A stretch of 64,000 nt of DNA from JAPLHP01 sp963720375 (lineage in GTDB: Bacteria; Chloroflexota; Dehalococcoidia; UBA2247; RBG-13-53-26): positions 1 to 64,000 of the forward strand of contig CAVRFM010000019.1 in NCBI GenBank assembly GCA_963720375.1, given 5' to 3'. The stretch's first letter is position 1; each line of letters begins with the position of its first letter. The translations under genes were made by a program, and so were the position numbers. This document shows, piece after piece, positions 25,475 to 33,119 of the stretch. The notes beneath the pieces were generated by a model. The model saw nothing but the letters and a program-made list of their open reading frames with translations. It searched no databases and had not been told where the DNA came from.

Positions 25475-26917
25475 ATGCCAGGTATAGTTTCGTATGGTGC
25501 TTATGTCCCTATCTATAGGCTGAGCCGAGAGGCCATCGGTGCGATGTGGAACAAAGCCGTCGCAAAGGGCGAGAAGGCCGTGGCCAATGCCGATGAGGAC
25601 ACTGTAACCATGGGAGTGGAAGCCGTCCTGGACTGTATGAACGGCATGGACCGCAACCAGGTGGACGGTCTTTACTTCGCCACCGACTCGCCGCCCTACA
25701 TTGAGAAGCAGGCAGCCAGCATAATAAGGGCAGCTACGGACCTTCGCGAAGACATTCTAACATTCGATATTTCCCACTCGCTCAGGGGAGCCGGCTCTGC
25801 CATGAAAGCAGCCATGGACGCAGTGAAGGCCGGGTCGGCCAAGAGGGTAATGGTAGCTGCTGCCGAGCGCCGCATTCCCGCTCCGAATTCAGAGTTCGAG
25901 CTGCAGTTAGGAGACGGTGCAGCGGCATTTCTGGTTGGGGACACTGACGTAGCAGCAGTTCTGGAGGGCAGCTACCACCTGACCAGCGAATTCATCGACA
26001 TCTGGAGAAAACCCCAAGACAAATATGTGCAGGTCTGGGAAGACCGCTTCGTGAGAGATGAAGCCTACATGAAGATGATCCCGCAGGCAGTCGATGGCCT
26101 GCTCAAGAAGCTTGGCCTCTCCCCGAAGGACGTGACCAAGGCAGCCTTCTACGGGCCGGATGCCCGAACACATGCCTCGATCGCGAGTGCCATGAAGTTG
26201 GATCCGAAAACTCAGGTGCAGTCTCCCATGCTGGATAATGTGGGTAACACGGGCACCGCCTTAGCTCCAATGATTCTAGTTTCGGCTCTGGAAGAGGCCA
26301 AACCGGGAGACCGAGTCCTTTTTGCTACCTACGGCGATGGAGCCGATGCCTTCCTATTCAAGGTAACGGAACAGATTGAGAAGATAAGAGACAGAAGAGG
26401 AATAAAGCGCCACGTGGCTTCCAAGATTATGCTCCCCAACTACGGGAAGTATGTGGAGATACGTGAGCTCATGGAGTGGGAGCCGGCGCGACGCGGAGCA
26501 CGGCGTTCGTCGCTGCCGGTCATATGGCGCGAAAGGAAGATGCTGTTTGCACTGTATGGTCAGAAATGCCGATCTTGCGGCAATATACAGTACCCCAGGC
26601 AGAGAATCTGCATATACTGTCAGGCCAAAGACAACTTCGATCCCATTCGGCTGTCAGATAAGACTGGCAAGGTGTTCACCTTCAGCATGGACCAGAGGGC
26701 CATGGAGGTCGTTCTGCCGAAGGTATTCACCGTGGTCGACCTGGATGGCGGTGGCCGATTCTACAGTGTGATGACAGACCGTGACACTTCAAAGATCACG
26801 GTGGGCATGCCGGTGGAGATGACTTTCAGGATACAGATGGGTCCCTCAGAGAGTCTTCCTAAGGAGGGGTCAGGGCTGTACAACTACTTCTGGCGAGTCC
26901 GCCCAATAAGGTGCTAA
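25475..26917 (+). CDS. HMG-CoA-synthase-like protein fused to a zinc-ribbon/OB domain (DUF35), catalytic Cys missing
   Basis: A 480-residue fusion. Residues 1-310 are a thiolase-fold, HMG-CoA-synthase/KAS-III-like domain (IVSYGAYVPIYRLSR, LGDGAAAFLVGDTD, DNVGNTGTALAPMIL, ATYGDGADAFLF). Residues 355-480 carry a zinc ribbon (Cys365, 368, 379, 382) and an OB-fold. In archaea the separate thiolase, DUF35 and HMG-CoA synthase form one complex passing acetoacetyl-CoA along. Here two of the three are fused and the thiolase is next door. At the expected nucleophile (residues 98-108, FDISHSLRGAG) there is no cysteine, so ordinary HMG-CoA synthesis is doubtful. Starts with GGAAGGAGCAG upstream. Confidence 0.82.
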   Translation: MPGIVSYGAYVPIYRLSREAIGAMWNKAVAKGEKAVANADEDTVTMGVEAVLDCMNGMDRNQVDGLYFATDSPPYIEKQAASIIRAATDLREDILTFDISHSLRGAGSAMKAAMDAVKAGSAKRVMVAAAERRIPAPNSEFELQLGDGAAAFLVGDTDVAAVLEGSYHLTSEFIDIWRKPQDKYVQVWEDRFVRDEAYMKMIPQAVDGLLKKLGLSPKDVTKAAFYGPDARTHASIASAMKLDPKTQVQSPMLDNVGNTGTALAPMILVSALEEAKPGDRVLFATYGDGADAFLFKVTEQIEKIRDRRGIKRHVASKIMLPNYGKYVEIRELMEWEPARRGARRSSLPVIWRERKMLFALYGQKCRSCGNIQYPRQRICIYCQAKDNFDPIRLSDKTGKVFTFSMDQRAMEVVLPKVFTVVDLDGGGRFYSVMTDRDTSKITVGMPVEMTFRIQMGPSESLPKEGSGLYNYFWRVRPIRC

Positions 26918-26927
26918 GGAGAAGAGA

Positions 26928-28142
26928 ATGGAAAGCTTAAAGGATAAAGTAGCTATCGTCGGAATGGGTTGCACCCCGTTCGGGGAGTTCTGGGACAAGG
27001 ATATGGTCGACCTCATAGTCGAAGCGGCCGATGAGGCTTTCGCTGATGCCAGTGTAACGGCCAAGGACATTCAGGCCGCCTGGGTGGGATACACCGTGTC
27101 GGACACTGCCATGACCGGCATCATACTGTCGAGTGCTCTTCAGCTGCAGTTTATCCCCGTAACACATGTGGAAAACGCTTGCGGCACCGGTGCTGAGACC
27201 ATAAGGGGAGCAGCCCTTGGTTTGGCTTCGAAGACCTATGACCTTGTGCTGGCCCTGGGCGTTGAGAAGATGAAAGACGCAGGGTTCGGCGGCATCGGAC
27301 AGGCTTGGCCCGGCAAGTGGCATCCCGTATATGGGGCAGCTCCGGAAGTGGGCGGAGCCGTAGGCCGATATGCGCTGGCGGCTACGAAGTATTTCTCGAA
27401 GTATGGACTGAGCCCGGAAGAAGGCAAGAAGATGCTGGCTAAGATATCAGTCAAGAGCCACTACAACGGCTCCCGCAACCCCAAAGCGATGTTGCGCAAC
27501 AGGATAACCATAGAACAGGTACTGAATGCTCCTATCATAGCCTGGCCTCTGGGTCTATTCGACTGCTGTGGAATCTGTGACGGAGCGTCGGCTGCCATCA
27601 TGTGCCGCACCGAGGACGCCAAGCGCTATCGCCCCAAGGGCGACTACATCACCGTCAAGGCTTCAGCCATTGCCTGTGGACCGGGCTGGGGCAAGGAGAG
27701 AACGAACTACGGGTACACCGTTTGGGAGGAGACAGAGGCAGCTGCCAAGCAGGCTTATGCCATGGCCGGAATCAAGAACCCCAGAAAAGAGCTCAGTATG
27801 GCTGAGGTCCATGACTGCTTCTCCGTAGCGGAGATGATAGCAGTGGAGTCTATGGGCATATGCGAAAAGGGCCATGCCAAAGAGGACATCGACTCCGGTG
27901 CCTGGGAGCAGGGAGGCGAGATCCCCATTAACGTCAGCGGCGGGCTCAAAGCCTTCGGACACCCGGCGGGCGCCAGCGGAGGCCGCGAGGTATACGAATT
28001 CTACAAGCAATTCCAGGGCAAGGCCGAAGACTCTACCCGCCAACTGAAGAACGTGACGATGGGGTTGGCCCACAACCAGGGCGGTCATCCCGGCAACTTT
28101 GTATGCGGGATCACCATTGTCGGTGAGCCGCCATCTTTATAA
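26928..28142 (+). CDS. Thiolase family protein (SCP-x/acetyl-CoA acetyltransferase type)
   Basis: A 404-residue thiolase of the archaeal/SCP-x-like branch, cleaving or forming 3-ketoacyl-CoA. The nucleophile lies in ENACGTGAE (Cys85), the His/Cys region in AEVHDCFSVAEM, the catalytic GHPAGASG, and a C-terminal GHPGNFVCGITIVG. It starts 10 bases after the HMG-CoA-synthase-like fusion, and the two surely act together on a CoA thioester. The pair lies between rplA and the L10 leader. Mevalonate, fatty-acid or branched-chain metabolism are all possible; the missing Cys in the partner speaks against the simple mevalonate route. Confidence 0.85.
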   Translation: MESLKDKVAIVGMGCTPFGEFWDKDMVDLIVEAADEAFADASVTAKDIQAAWVGYTVSDTAMTGIILSSALQLQFIPVTHVENACGTGAETIRGAALGLASKTYDLVLALGVEKMKDAGFGGIGQAWPGKWHPVYGAAPEVGGAVGRYALAATKYFSKYGLSPEEGKKMLAKISVKSHYNGSRNPKAMLRNRITIEQVLNAPIIAWPLGLFDCCGICDGASAAIMCRTEDAKRYRPKGDYITVKASAIACGPGWGKERTNYGYTVWEETEAAAKQAYAMAGIKNPRKELSMAEVHDCFSVAEMIAVESMGICEKGHAKEDIDSGAWEQGGEIPINVSGGLKAFGHPAGASGGREVYEFYKQFQGKAEDSTRQLKNVTMGLAHNQGGHPGNFVCGITIVGEPPSL

Positions 28143-28162
28143 GGAGGTCTTTCTTTTCCATA

Positions 28163-28186
28163 GCCGCTTACTGTATAATAAGCGGC
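28163..28186 (+). promoter_or_regulatory. Hairpin with a TATAAT box in its loop before the L10 leader
   Basis: The arms GCCGCTT (28163-28169) and AAGCGGC (28180-28186) enclose TATAAT (28174-28179). The -35 position (TTCTTT) is weak. It may be a promoter for rplJ-rplL or the weak end of the thiolase transcript. Confidence 0.45.
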
Positions 28187-28200
28187 AAAGAATAAATTGC

Positions 28201-28335
28201 AGCATTGCCGTAGATAGCAGGTGTCCCCAGGGCTTAAAATGTTTGCCTGCTGAGGCATATCGGTAACCTCAGAAGCAGCTATCTTTAGAGCCCCGGGGCA
28301 AGGCAATGCTCAGGGGCCTATTTTTTGAGCCCCTG
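28201..28335 (+). ncRNA. Ribosomal protein L10 leader
   Basis: This is the autoregulatory mRNA structure bound by L10(L12)4, directly before rplJ. A closing helix AGCATTGCC (28201-28209) pairs with GGCAATGCT (28302-28310). Inside are GCAGG/CCTGC and CTGAGG/CCTCAG helices and the typical CCTGCTGAGG text. After it GCCCC (28290-28294) can pair with GGGGC (28313-28317) just before TTTTTT (28321-28326), and a rival hairpin CAGGGGC/GCCCCTG surrounds the T-run. That layout would allow attenuation. The family call is by pattern, not by covariance model. Confidence 0.75.
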
Positions 28336-28389
28336 TCCAATGAATAGAGCCAACCAGGGTTCTCAAGTAATGCAAATGGGAGAAAATAG

Positions 28390-28914
28390 ATGATACGAGA
28401 AAAGAAAGAAGAGAATGTCAAGAGAGTCGAGGAGCTGCTTTCAAGTTGCACAATAGCTATTGTTACTGACTATCGGGGAATGCCGGTCAGTGAGCTAAGC
28501 AAACTGCGCCGCCAGCTAAAGGAATCCGGCATCAAGTACCATATCGTCAAGAACAGTCTGGCTTCTCTTGCAGCAGAGAAGAGCGGTAGAGAGGAACTGA
28601 AGAATCTCCTCAAGGGCCCTTCGGCAATAGCCTTTGGCTATGGCGAGGTCAACCAGCCAGCCAAGGTCCTGATCGACTACATTCGCACGTCCAAACCGTC
28701 CCTCACCATTAGAGGGGGGGTACTGCAGAAGCGGGCACTTACTGCAGCAGATGTATCAGCTCTTTCCTTACTTCCACGCAAGGAGGTATTGGTCGCTCAA
28801 TTACTGCAGCAGATGCAAAAGCCCATTTACTCTATCGTGATTGTCTTGAATGCCGAACTGACAGCACTTACACGATTACTACAGGCAAGAAAACAACAAC
28901 TAGAAGGAGGTTAA
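28390..28914 (+). CDS. rplJ: 50S ribosomal protein L10
   Basis: Stalk protein of 174 residues that carries the L7/L12 dimers and binds its own leader RNA. It shows VTDYRGMPVSELSKLRRQLKE-type text (shown by TDYRGMPVSE and LRRQLKESG), KNSLASLAAE, LLKGPSAIAFG, and a C-terminal helix for L12 binding. It sits 5 bases upstream of rplL. Confidence 0.95.
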   Translation: MIREKKEENVKRVEELLSSCTIAIVTDYRGMPVSELSKLRRQLKESGIKYHIVKNSLASLAAEKSGREELKNLLKGPSAIAFGYGEVNQPAKVLIDYIRTSKPSLTIRGGVLQKRALTAADVSALSLLPRKEVLVAQLLQQMQKPIYSIVIVLNAELTALTRLLQARKQQLEGG

Positions 28915-28918
28915 GATA

Positions 28919-29299
28919 ATGACCAAAGAGGAGATGATAGCCGCTATCAAAGGGATGACGGTTCTCGAACTGGCCGAGTTGATCAAGGCTCTGGAGCAGG
29001 AATTCGGAGTCAGCGCAGCACCAGTAGCTGTAGCCGGGCCGGCAGCACCAGCAGCAGCGGGCGCAGCAGCACCGGCAGCAGAGGAACAAACGCAGTTCAG
29101 TGTTATCCTCAAGGAGATCGGCCCCAACAAGATCAATGTCATTAAGGCTGTTCGAGAGGTAACCACCTTAGGATTAAAGGAAGCCAAAGAGCTCGTGGAA
29201 GGCGCACCTAAGGCTGTGAAAGAGGGGGTCTCAAAAGAGGAAGCGACCACTGTTAAAGATAAGCTTCAGGCCGCTGGAGCAGCAGCCGAGATTAAGTAA
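28919..29299 (+). CDS. rplL: 50S ribosomal protein L7/L12
   Basis: Stalk dimer protein of 126 residues that recruits translation GTPases. An N-terminal dimer helix (MTVLELAELIKALEQEFGVSA) is followed by an Ala/Pro hinge of about 20 residues. The conserved C-domain has FSVILKEIGPNKINVIK and GLKEAKELVEGAPK. Ribosome site AGAAGGAGG upstream. Confidence 0.97.
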   Translation: MTKEEMIAAIKGMTVLELAELIKALEQEFGVSAAPVAVAGPAAPAAAGAAAPAAEEQTQFSVILKEIGPNKINVIKAVREVTTLGLKEAKELVEGAPKAVKEGVSKEEATTVKDKLQAAGAAAEIK

Positions 29300-29314
29300 C
29301 CGGGTACAAGCGGT

Positions 29315-29337
29315 AGAAGAGCAAACAGTGCTCTTCT
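29315..29337 (+). terminator. Hairpin after rplL
   Basis: Perfect 8-bp stem AGAAGAGC/GCTCTTCT with a 7-base loop, 15 bases after the rplL stop. There is no clear T-run, so termination may be weak. Confidence 0.45.
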
Positions 29338-29391
29338 GGAATTATGTCCGGTATTCGATCTCAATAAAGGGGCCGACCAGAGCACTCTGTC

Positions 29392-30039
29392 TCACTGGGA
29401 ACGGTAATCTAATAATATGACCTTTGTCTCCACCGTTCCGACATTGAGATTCGATTTGGTGACGGAGAACTTCGGCTGAGGGATAACCTCCCTCAGCCCC
29501 ATTTCTGTAAGGAATTTATCCAAAGGCTCCAGCCATGTTACCACGTTGGTCTGATAGTGCATAGGGATAACAACCTTCGGATTAAGGTGCCTCACTATAT
29601 CAGCCGCTCCCTTGGCATCAATAGTAGATTGACCACCAACCGGTGCGATCAGTATATCGAGGTTGCCTAGCTCTTCCGCTTGACGCGCTGATGGCAGGTG
29701 CCCCAGATCACCCAGATGGCAGAGTCTCATCTCCTCCATCTCAATCACATAGCTGATGTTCTTCCCCCGAACTTTCCCTTGCTCCGAGTCATGGAAATTC
29801 GGAACGGCCATAATGAAAACACCGCCAACCTCATATTCACCCGGCCGGCTAATCACCCTAGGATTACCATCGACACCTGCCGAATTGCTATGACCTTCGT
29901 GTGAATGACTCACGGTTACGATGTTTGCCGTAGGCCTAACCCAGCGATAACCCAGGCTTGCACAGTAAGGATCAGCAACCAAGGTGACTTCCTTACCTTT
30001 GATCCTAAAGCATGAATGTCCAAGATAGGTTATTTCCAT
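29392..30039 (-). CDS. MBL-fold metal-dependent hydrolase (UlaG-like)
   Basis: Metallo-beta-lactamase-fold protein of 215 residues starting MEITYLGHSCFRIKG, typical of the UlaG/YtkL-like branch. The usual metal motif HxHxDH appears here as SHSHEGHSN, where a Gly stands in place of the Asp. Other metal ligands look present (CHLGDLGH, IPMHYQTN). The changed motif may alter metal use. It is 6 bases from bioY and probably in one transcript. Function unknown. Confidence 0.8.
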   Translation of the reverse strand: MEITYLGHSCFRIKGKEVTLVADPYCASLGYRWVRPTANIVTVSHSHEGHSNSAGVDGNPRVISRPGEYEVGGVFIMAVPNFHDSEQGKVRGKNISYVIEMEEMRLCHLGDLGHLPSARQAEELGNLDILIAPVGGQSTIDAKGAADIVRHLNPKVVIPMHYQTNVVTWLEPLDKFLTEMGLREVIPQPKFSVTKSNLNVGTVETKVILLDYRSQ

Positions 30040-30045
30040 CAGCTC

Positions 30046-30690
30046 TTAACGTCCATCAAGGTGTTCCGCTCTGTCAACCTCATCACTGTATGAGGTCTTG
30101 GGCAAGAGAGCAGTAGCAATGCTGGCCACCGCCGCAGCTTTGGCGATATCAAGGTATATGAACGGTACAACCGCCATCTCCATTGTTGTCAAAGGCCCCG
30201 TATGCATTACTGCTGCAAAATAGACAGCTCCAGCCAGGTGGATAACGGCTACACCGGTCAGCATGAGCCCCAGTTGAGGCCAAAATCCCCTTGCTCCTAC
30301 ATATCTCTCAGTCAGCCTGCCTATCAGCAGAGCCGCCAAAACAAACCCTACAAGATATCCTACTGTTGGAACCTGAGCAAGATAGGCGAGGCCACCATTC
30401 CAACCCTGAAACCAGGGAACGCCGCAGGCCCCAAGCGCAATATACATCACCTGACTCATTGCACCAAATCCCGATCCCAGTAACACGCCGCTAAGCAGCA
30501 CGGCAAAAACCTGCCCGGTGATCGGCACCGGAGTGAAACCCAGAGGGATCCTGATTTGAGCGAAGAGGCCCGTTATGCCGGCCATACCTAAAGCAAGGCC
30601 GATCTTCTGGACCGTGCTCAGTTCATGACACCACCTGAACGCCCGCCATCTCCAACTTCTATATCTCTCAGCGTAAGCGCTAATTGCCAT
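30046..30690 (-). CDS. bioY: Biotin transporter BioY
   Basis: S-component of a biotin ECF transporter, 214 residues with about six membrane segments. Family text: TVQKIGLALGMAGITGLFAQIRIPLG, FTPVPITGQVFAVLLSG, GACGVPWFQGWNGG and GYLVGFVLAALLIG. An ECF ATPase pair (EcfAA'T) is not nearby, so it either works alone or shares a module. The presence suggests biotin uptake rather than synthesis. It precedes the MBL gene on the same strand. Confidence 0.93.
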   Translation of the reverse strand: MAISAYAERYRSWRWRAFRWCHELSTVQKIGLALGMAGITGLFAQIRIPLGFTPVPITGQVFAVLLSGVLLGSGFGAMSQVMYIALGACGVPWFQGWNGGLAYLAQVPTVGYLVGFVLAALLIGRLTERYVGARGFWPQLGLMLTGVAVIHLAGAVYFAAVMHTGPLTTMEMAVVPFIYLDIAKAAAVASIATALLPKTSYSDEVDRAEHLDGR

Positions 30691-30752
30691 TATATTGATC
30701 CCTCCGTTACGGACGCATTAGCTTAGTATATTATTCGATGCAGCCTCGAGAG

Positions 30753-31403
30753 TCAAACCTCTTCTTCTTTCCATGCCCCCTCACCAATGAGGGGAACCCA
30801 ACGACAAGGGCCAAGGTCATGAACAGCAGTTCTATCGGTTCTTTTGGTAACCTTCAACAGGTTCTGTTCATGACGGGAGCCTACAGGAATCAGGAGACGC
30901 CCATCGACAGCAAGCTGGTCCAAAAGCTGCTGCGGTATTTTGGGGGCACCTGCTGTAACGATGATGGCGTCGTAGGGTGCTTTATGGCGCCATCCCAACA
31001 TTGGTTCAGCCAAGTGTACCTCAATGTTGATGTAGCCCAGTTCCTCCAGTACCTCTCTTGCTTTCTCGGCCAGCTGAGGATGCCTCTCCACAGTGACCAC
31101 CCAATTAGCCAGCTCAGCCAAAATAGCCGCCTGATATCCACTCCCGGTACCTATCTCCAGGACCCTTTCCTGCCCGCCCAGTTCCAGGGCCTCTGTCATC
31201 ATCGCCACTATAAGAGGTTGTGAGATTGTTTGCCCTTGCCCGAGAGGGAGCGGCCTGTCCTCGTAAGACGCGTGTTGATAGGCAGCAGGCACAAACAGTT
31301 CCCGCGGAACGCGTGCCATTGCCCCCAGCACCCTCTCGTCTGTTATCTCCCGCCGCAGCTGTTCTATTAACATCGAACGTGCTGCAGCAAAGTCTGTTTC
31401 CAA
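30753..31403 (-). CDS. pcm: Protein-L-isoaspartate O-methyltransferase
   Basis: Repair enzyme that methylates isoaspartyl residues using SAM. The 216 residues include VPRELFVPAAYQHASYEDRPLPLG, GQGQTISQPLIVAMMTEAL, the SAM motif VLEIGTGSGYQAAIL and LLDQLAVDGRLLIPVGS. The N-terminal MLIEQLRREI and ITDERVLGAM are typical. It is a stand-alone gene on the minus strand. Confidence 0.93.
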   Translation of the reverse strand: METDFAAARSMLIEQLRREITDERVLGAMARVPRELFVPAAYQHASYEDRPLPLGQGQTISQPLIVAMMTEALELGGQERVLEIGTGSGYQAAILAELANWVVTVERHPQLAEKAREVLEELGYINIEVHLAEPMLGWRHKAPYDAIIVTAGAPKIPQQLLDQLAVDGRLLIPVGSRHEQNLLKVTKRTDRTAVHDLGPCRWVPLIGEGAWKEEEV

Positions 31404-31767
31404 ATCCGGCCTCCCCCCGCGTGCCTGTTTACCCAGATAAGCCAGCGACCCATCTTCCCATCCACCATTGCAGAGAGCATCAAAGGAACAGAAGGCTATT
31501 TAGATTTTAGTCCACACCTCTGCGCTAGTCCAGATTTCAGAGGAGCATCCGCCGAAGACTATTTCAAATTCGATCTAATGTCACAGCGGTGGAGCACAGG
31601 AACATGATTGGAAACTGAAAGTTGTCCAGTTATCATCGGGAGGATTTGACTGAGAGTTGATACACCGAAGCCAAGGGTGCACTGCTAACCCATCATGCCT
31701 CGGTTCTGCAAACAAAAAGGGTGGCCATTTCTGCCCACCCTTTCAAGATCACTGACTGCTTCGGCTG
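31404..31767. other. Intergenic region of 364 bases
   Basis: I see no gene here. The only structure is the terminator for the minus-strand surface-protein gene at 31716-31743. Confidence 0.5.
31714..31743 (-). terminator. Intrinsic terminator of the surface-protein gene
   Basis: Read on the minus strand, AAAGGGTGG and CCACCCTTT (9 bp, 10-base loop) end in TTTTTG. It lies 25 bases after the stop of the 31768 gene. Confidence 0.85.
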
Positions 31768-32565
31768 CTACTGTCTTGCCCACCTCCTGCGGACAAAGTA
31801 GGCCAGAATCCCCGCTCCCAGAGCTGCGGCTATGCCGATATAGATGCTGGGAAAGACAGGGGCGCCTGTAGCTCCTCCGCTAGGTGCGGGAGGCTGGCCA
31901 GGGCCTCCCTGGTCAACAATCGCACTGTCTGCCAGCAGGTCATCATCTCCCAGACCACCATCGGTCAGAGTGATGGTGATGACGTTGTCGCCATCGTTAT
32001 CTCCCATTGTTATCTGATACCAATGGGGGTTGCCATTGTCTGGAGTTCGACCATACTTCCAGTACTGCGTGCCAACAGGAACCGCTGATGGAAGCGTGAT
32101 GGTAATAGTCACAGACTGTCCCGCTGTTATCCCTTTTATCACAAACTCAAAGAAGCCGTGAGGGAAGATAAGGTTAGGCTTGCCTTCCAAGGGCAATGAA
32201 GACTCAGGTACTGCCGTGAGGTCCGAGATTGTGCCTGAACTCGCATCAAACCCTGCAATGCCCGTACCGGTAGCAGTTGCCACTTCCACTTGATCACCCA
32301 AGGGGGTATAGGTGCTGAAACTGCTCCGGCTAGCCGAGACATACTTCCCGGCAGTATTGACACTGCTGCCAGCTACAGTTCCTCCGGTCAATTCATAAGT
32401 CACAGGATTGAAAGTCCCTGTACCCACAACACCTGTAAGAGAAAAACGTCCTGACGCCGGTGTTTCGGCTGATACCGGCGATGACCATGCGAGTACAAGT
32501 GCAATGCTAAGAACTACAGCTAAACAAGAAGTAATAGATGCAAACTTCCTCAGCAGACTCACCAT
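31768..32565 (-). CDS. Secreted, C-terminally anchored surface protein (choice-of-anchor U type)
   Basis: 265-residue exported protein. The signal peptide (CLAVVLSIALVLAWSSPVSA) is followed by a beta-rich region with GTGTFNPVTYELTGG. Then comes the block TPDNGNPHWYQITMGDNDGD and DGGLGDDDLLADSAIVDQGGPG, which is typical of the choice-of-anchor U domain. A Pro/Gly linker leads to a C-terminal hydrophobic stretch (SIYIGIAAALGAGILAYFV) and the basic tail RRRWARQ, a sorting-type or simple membrane anchor. It has its own promoter and terminator, so it is a single-gene unit. Confidence 0.8.
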   Translation of the reverse strand: MVSLLRKFASITSCLAVVLSIALVLAWSSPVSAETPASGRFSLTGVVGTGTFNPVTYELTGGTVAGSSVNTAGKYVSASRSSFSTYTPLGDQVEVATATGTGIAGFDASSGTISDLTAVPESSLPLEGKPNLIFPHGFFEFVIKGITAGQSVTITITLPSAVPVGTQYWKYGRTPDNGNPHWYQITMGDNDGDNVITITLTDGGLGDDDLLADSAIVDQGGPGQPPAPSGGATGAPVFPSIYIGIAAALGAGILAYFVRRRWARQ

Positions 32566-32647
32566 CCCCCCTTTTTAGATCTGCTAATTAATGTGCAGAA
32601 TCGAAGTATTTTACCTAGACGGATATCTACAACGACTGTATGGCGAC

Positions 32648-32676
32648 GGTATATCATAAATGCTCTTACCTGTCAA
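32648..32676 (-). promoter_or_regulatory. Promoter of the surface-protein gene
   Basis: Minus strand: TTGACA (32676-32671), a 17-base spacer, TATACC (32653-32648), about 80 bases before the start codon. Confidence 0.65.
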
Positions 32677-33000
32677 GTTCTATACCTGTAAGATAGAAGA
32701 TGCAGCCGAGCTGCGAGCAAAGCAAGCCATCTTCGTCTATATAAGTGTTTTTCCCTCAGTCTATGACCTGAGCACCAGCCATGGAGGCACAATAGCTCTC
32801 ATCTACCATCCGATCTCCAGATGATTCAGAAGACTACTGTATAAAACTCGCTACAACTTTTGCTCGTCTTCGTCCCCCTTGCTACCACATCGCTTTTTGT
32901 GAGATATTAACTTATAATGACGGCCAAGATGCCTCCGGCAAGAGCCCTGGTTCCGGGAGAAGGGATAAAACTCACTATGCCTGATCCTGACAAAGGGAGG

Positions 33001-33024
33001 GGTGGGCACAGCGATATGCCCGCC
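33001..33024 (+). promoter_or_regulatory. Hairpin in the pgk leader
   Basis: GGTGGGCA and TGCCCGCC form an 8-bp stem with one G-U-type pair and an 8-base loop, about 95 bases before pgk. No T-run follows. Its role is unknown. Confidence 0.35.
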
Positions 33025-33119
33025 AGTCCGTCAAGGACTATTGGATACTCACCCGGAAGTTGAGGCTGCAGGCCTTATCGACTATAATCCACCGTTAGAA
33101 AAATGGAGGAGGACGAATA

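Larger units (their letters stand above)
32566..33119. other. Divergent intergenic region between the surface-protein gene and pgk
   Basis: 554 bases without a gene. It holds the minus-strand promoter at 32648-32676, a TATAAT-like box at 32913-32918 on the plus strand, a hairpin at 33001-33024 and the pgk ribosome site (ATGGAGGAGG). A plus-strand transcript from 32925 would have a leader of about 195 bases. Confidence 0.5.
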
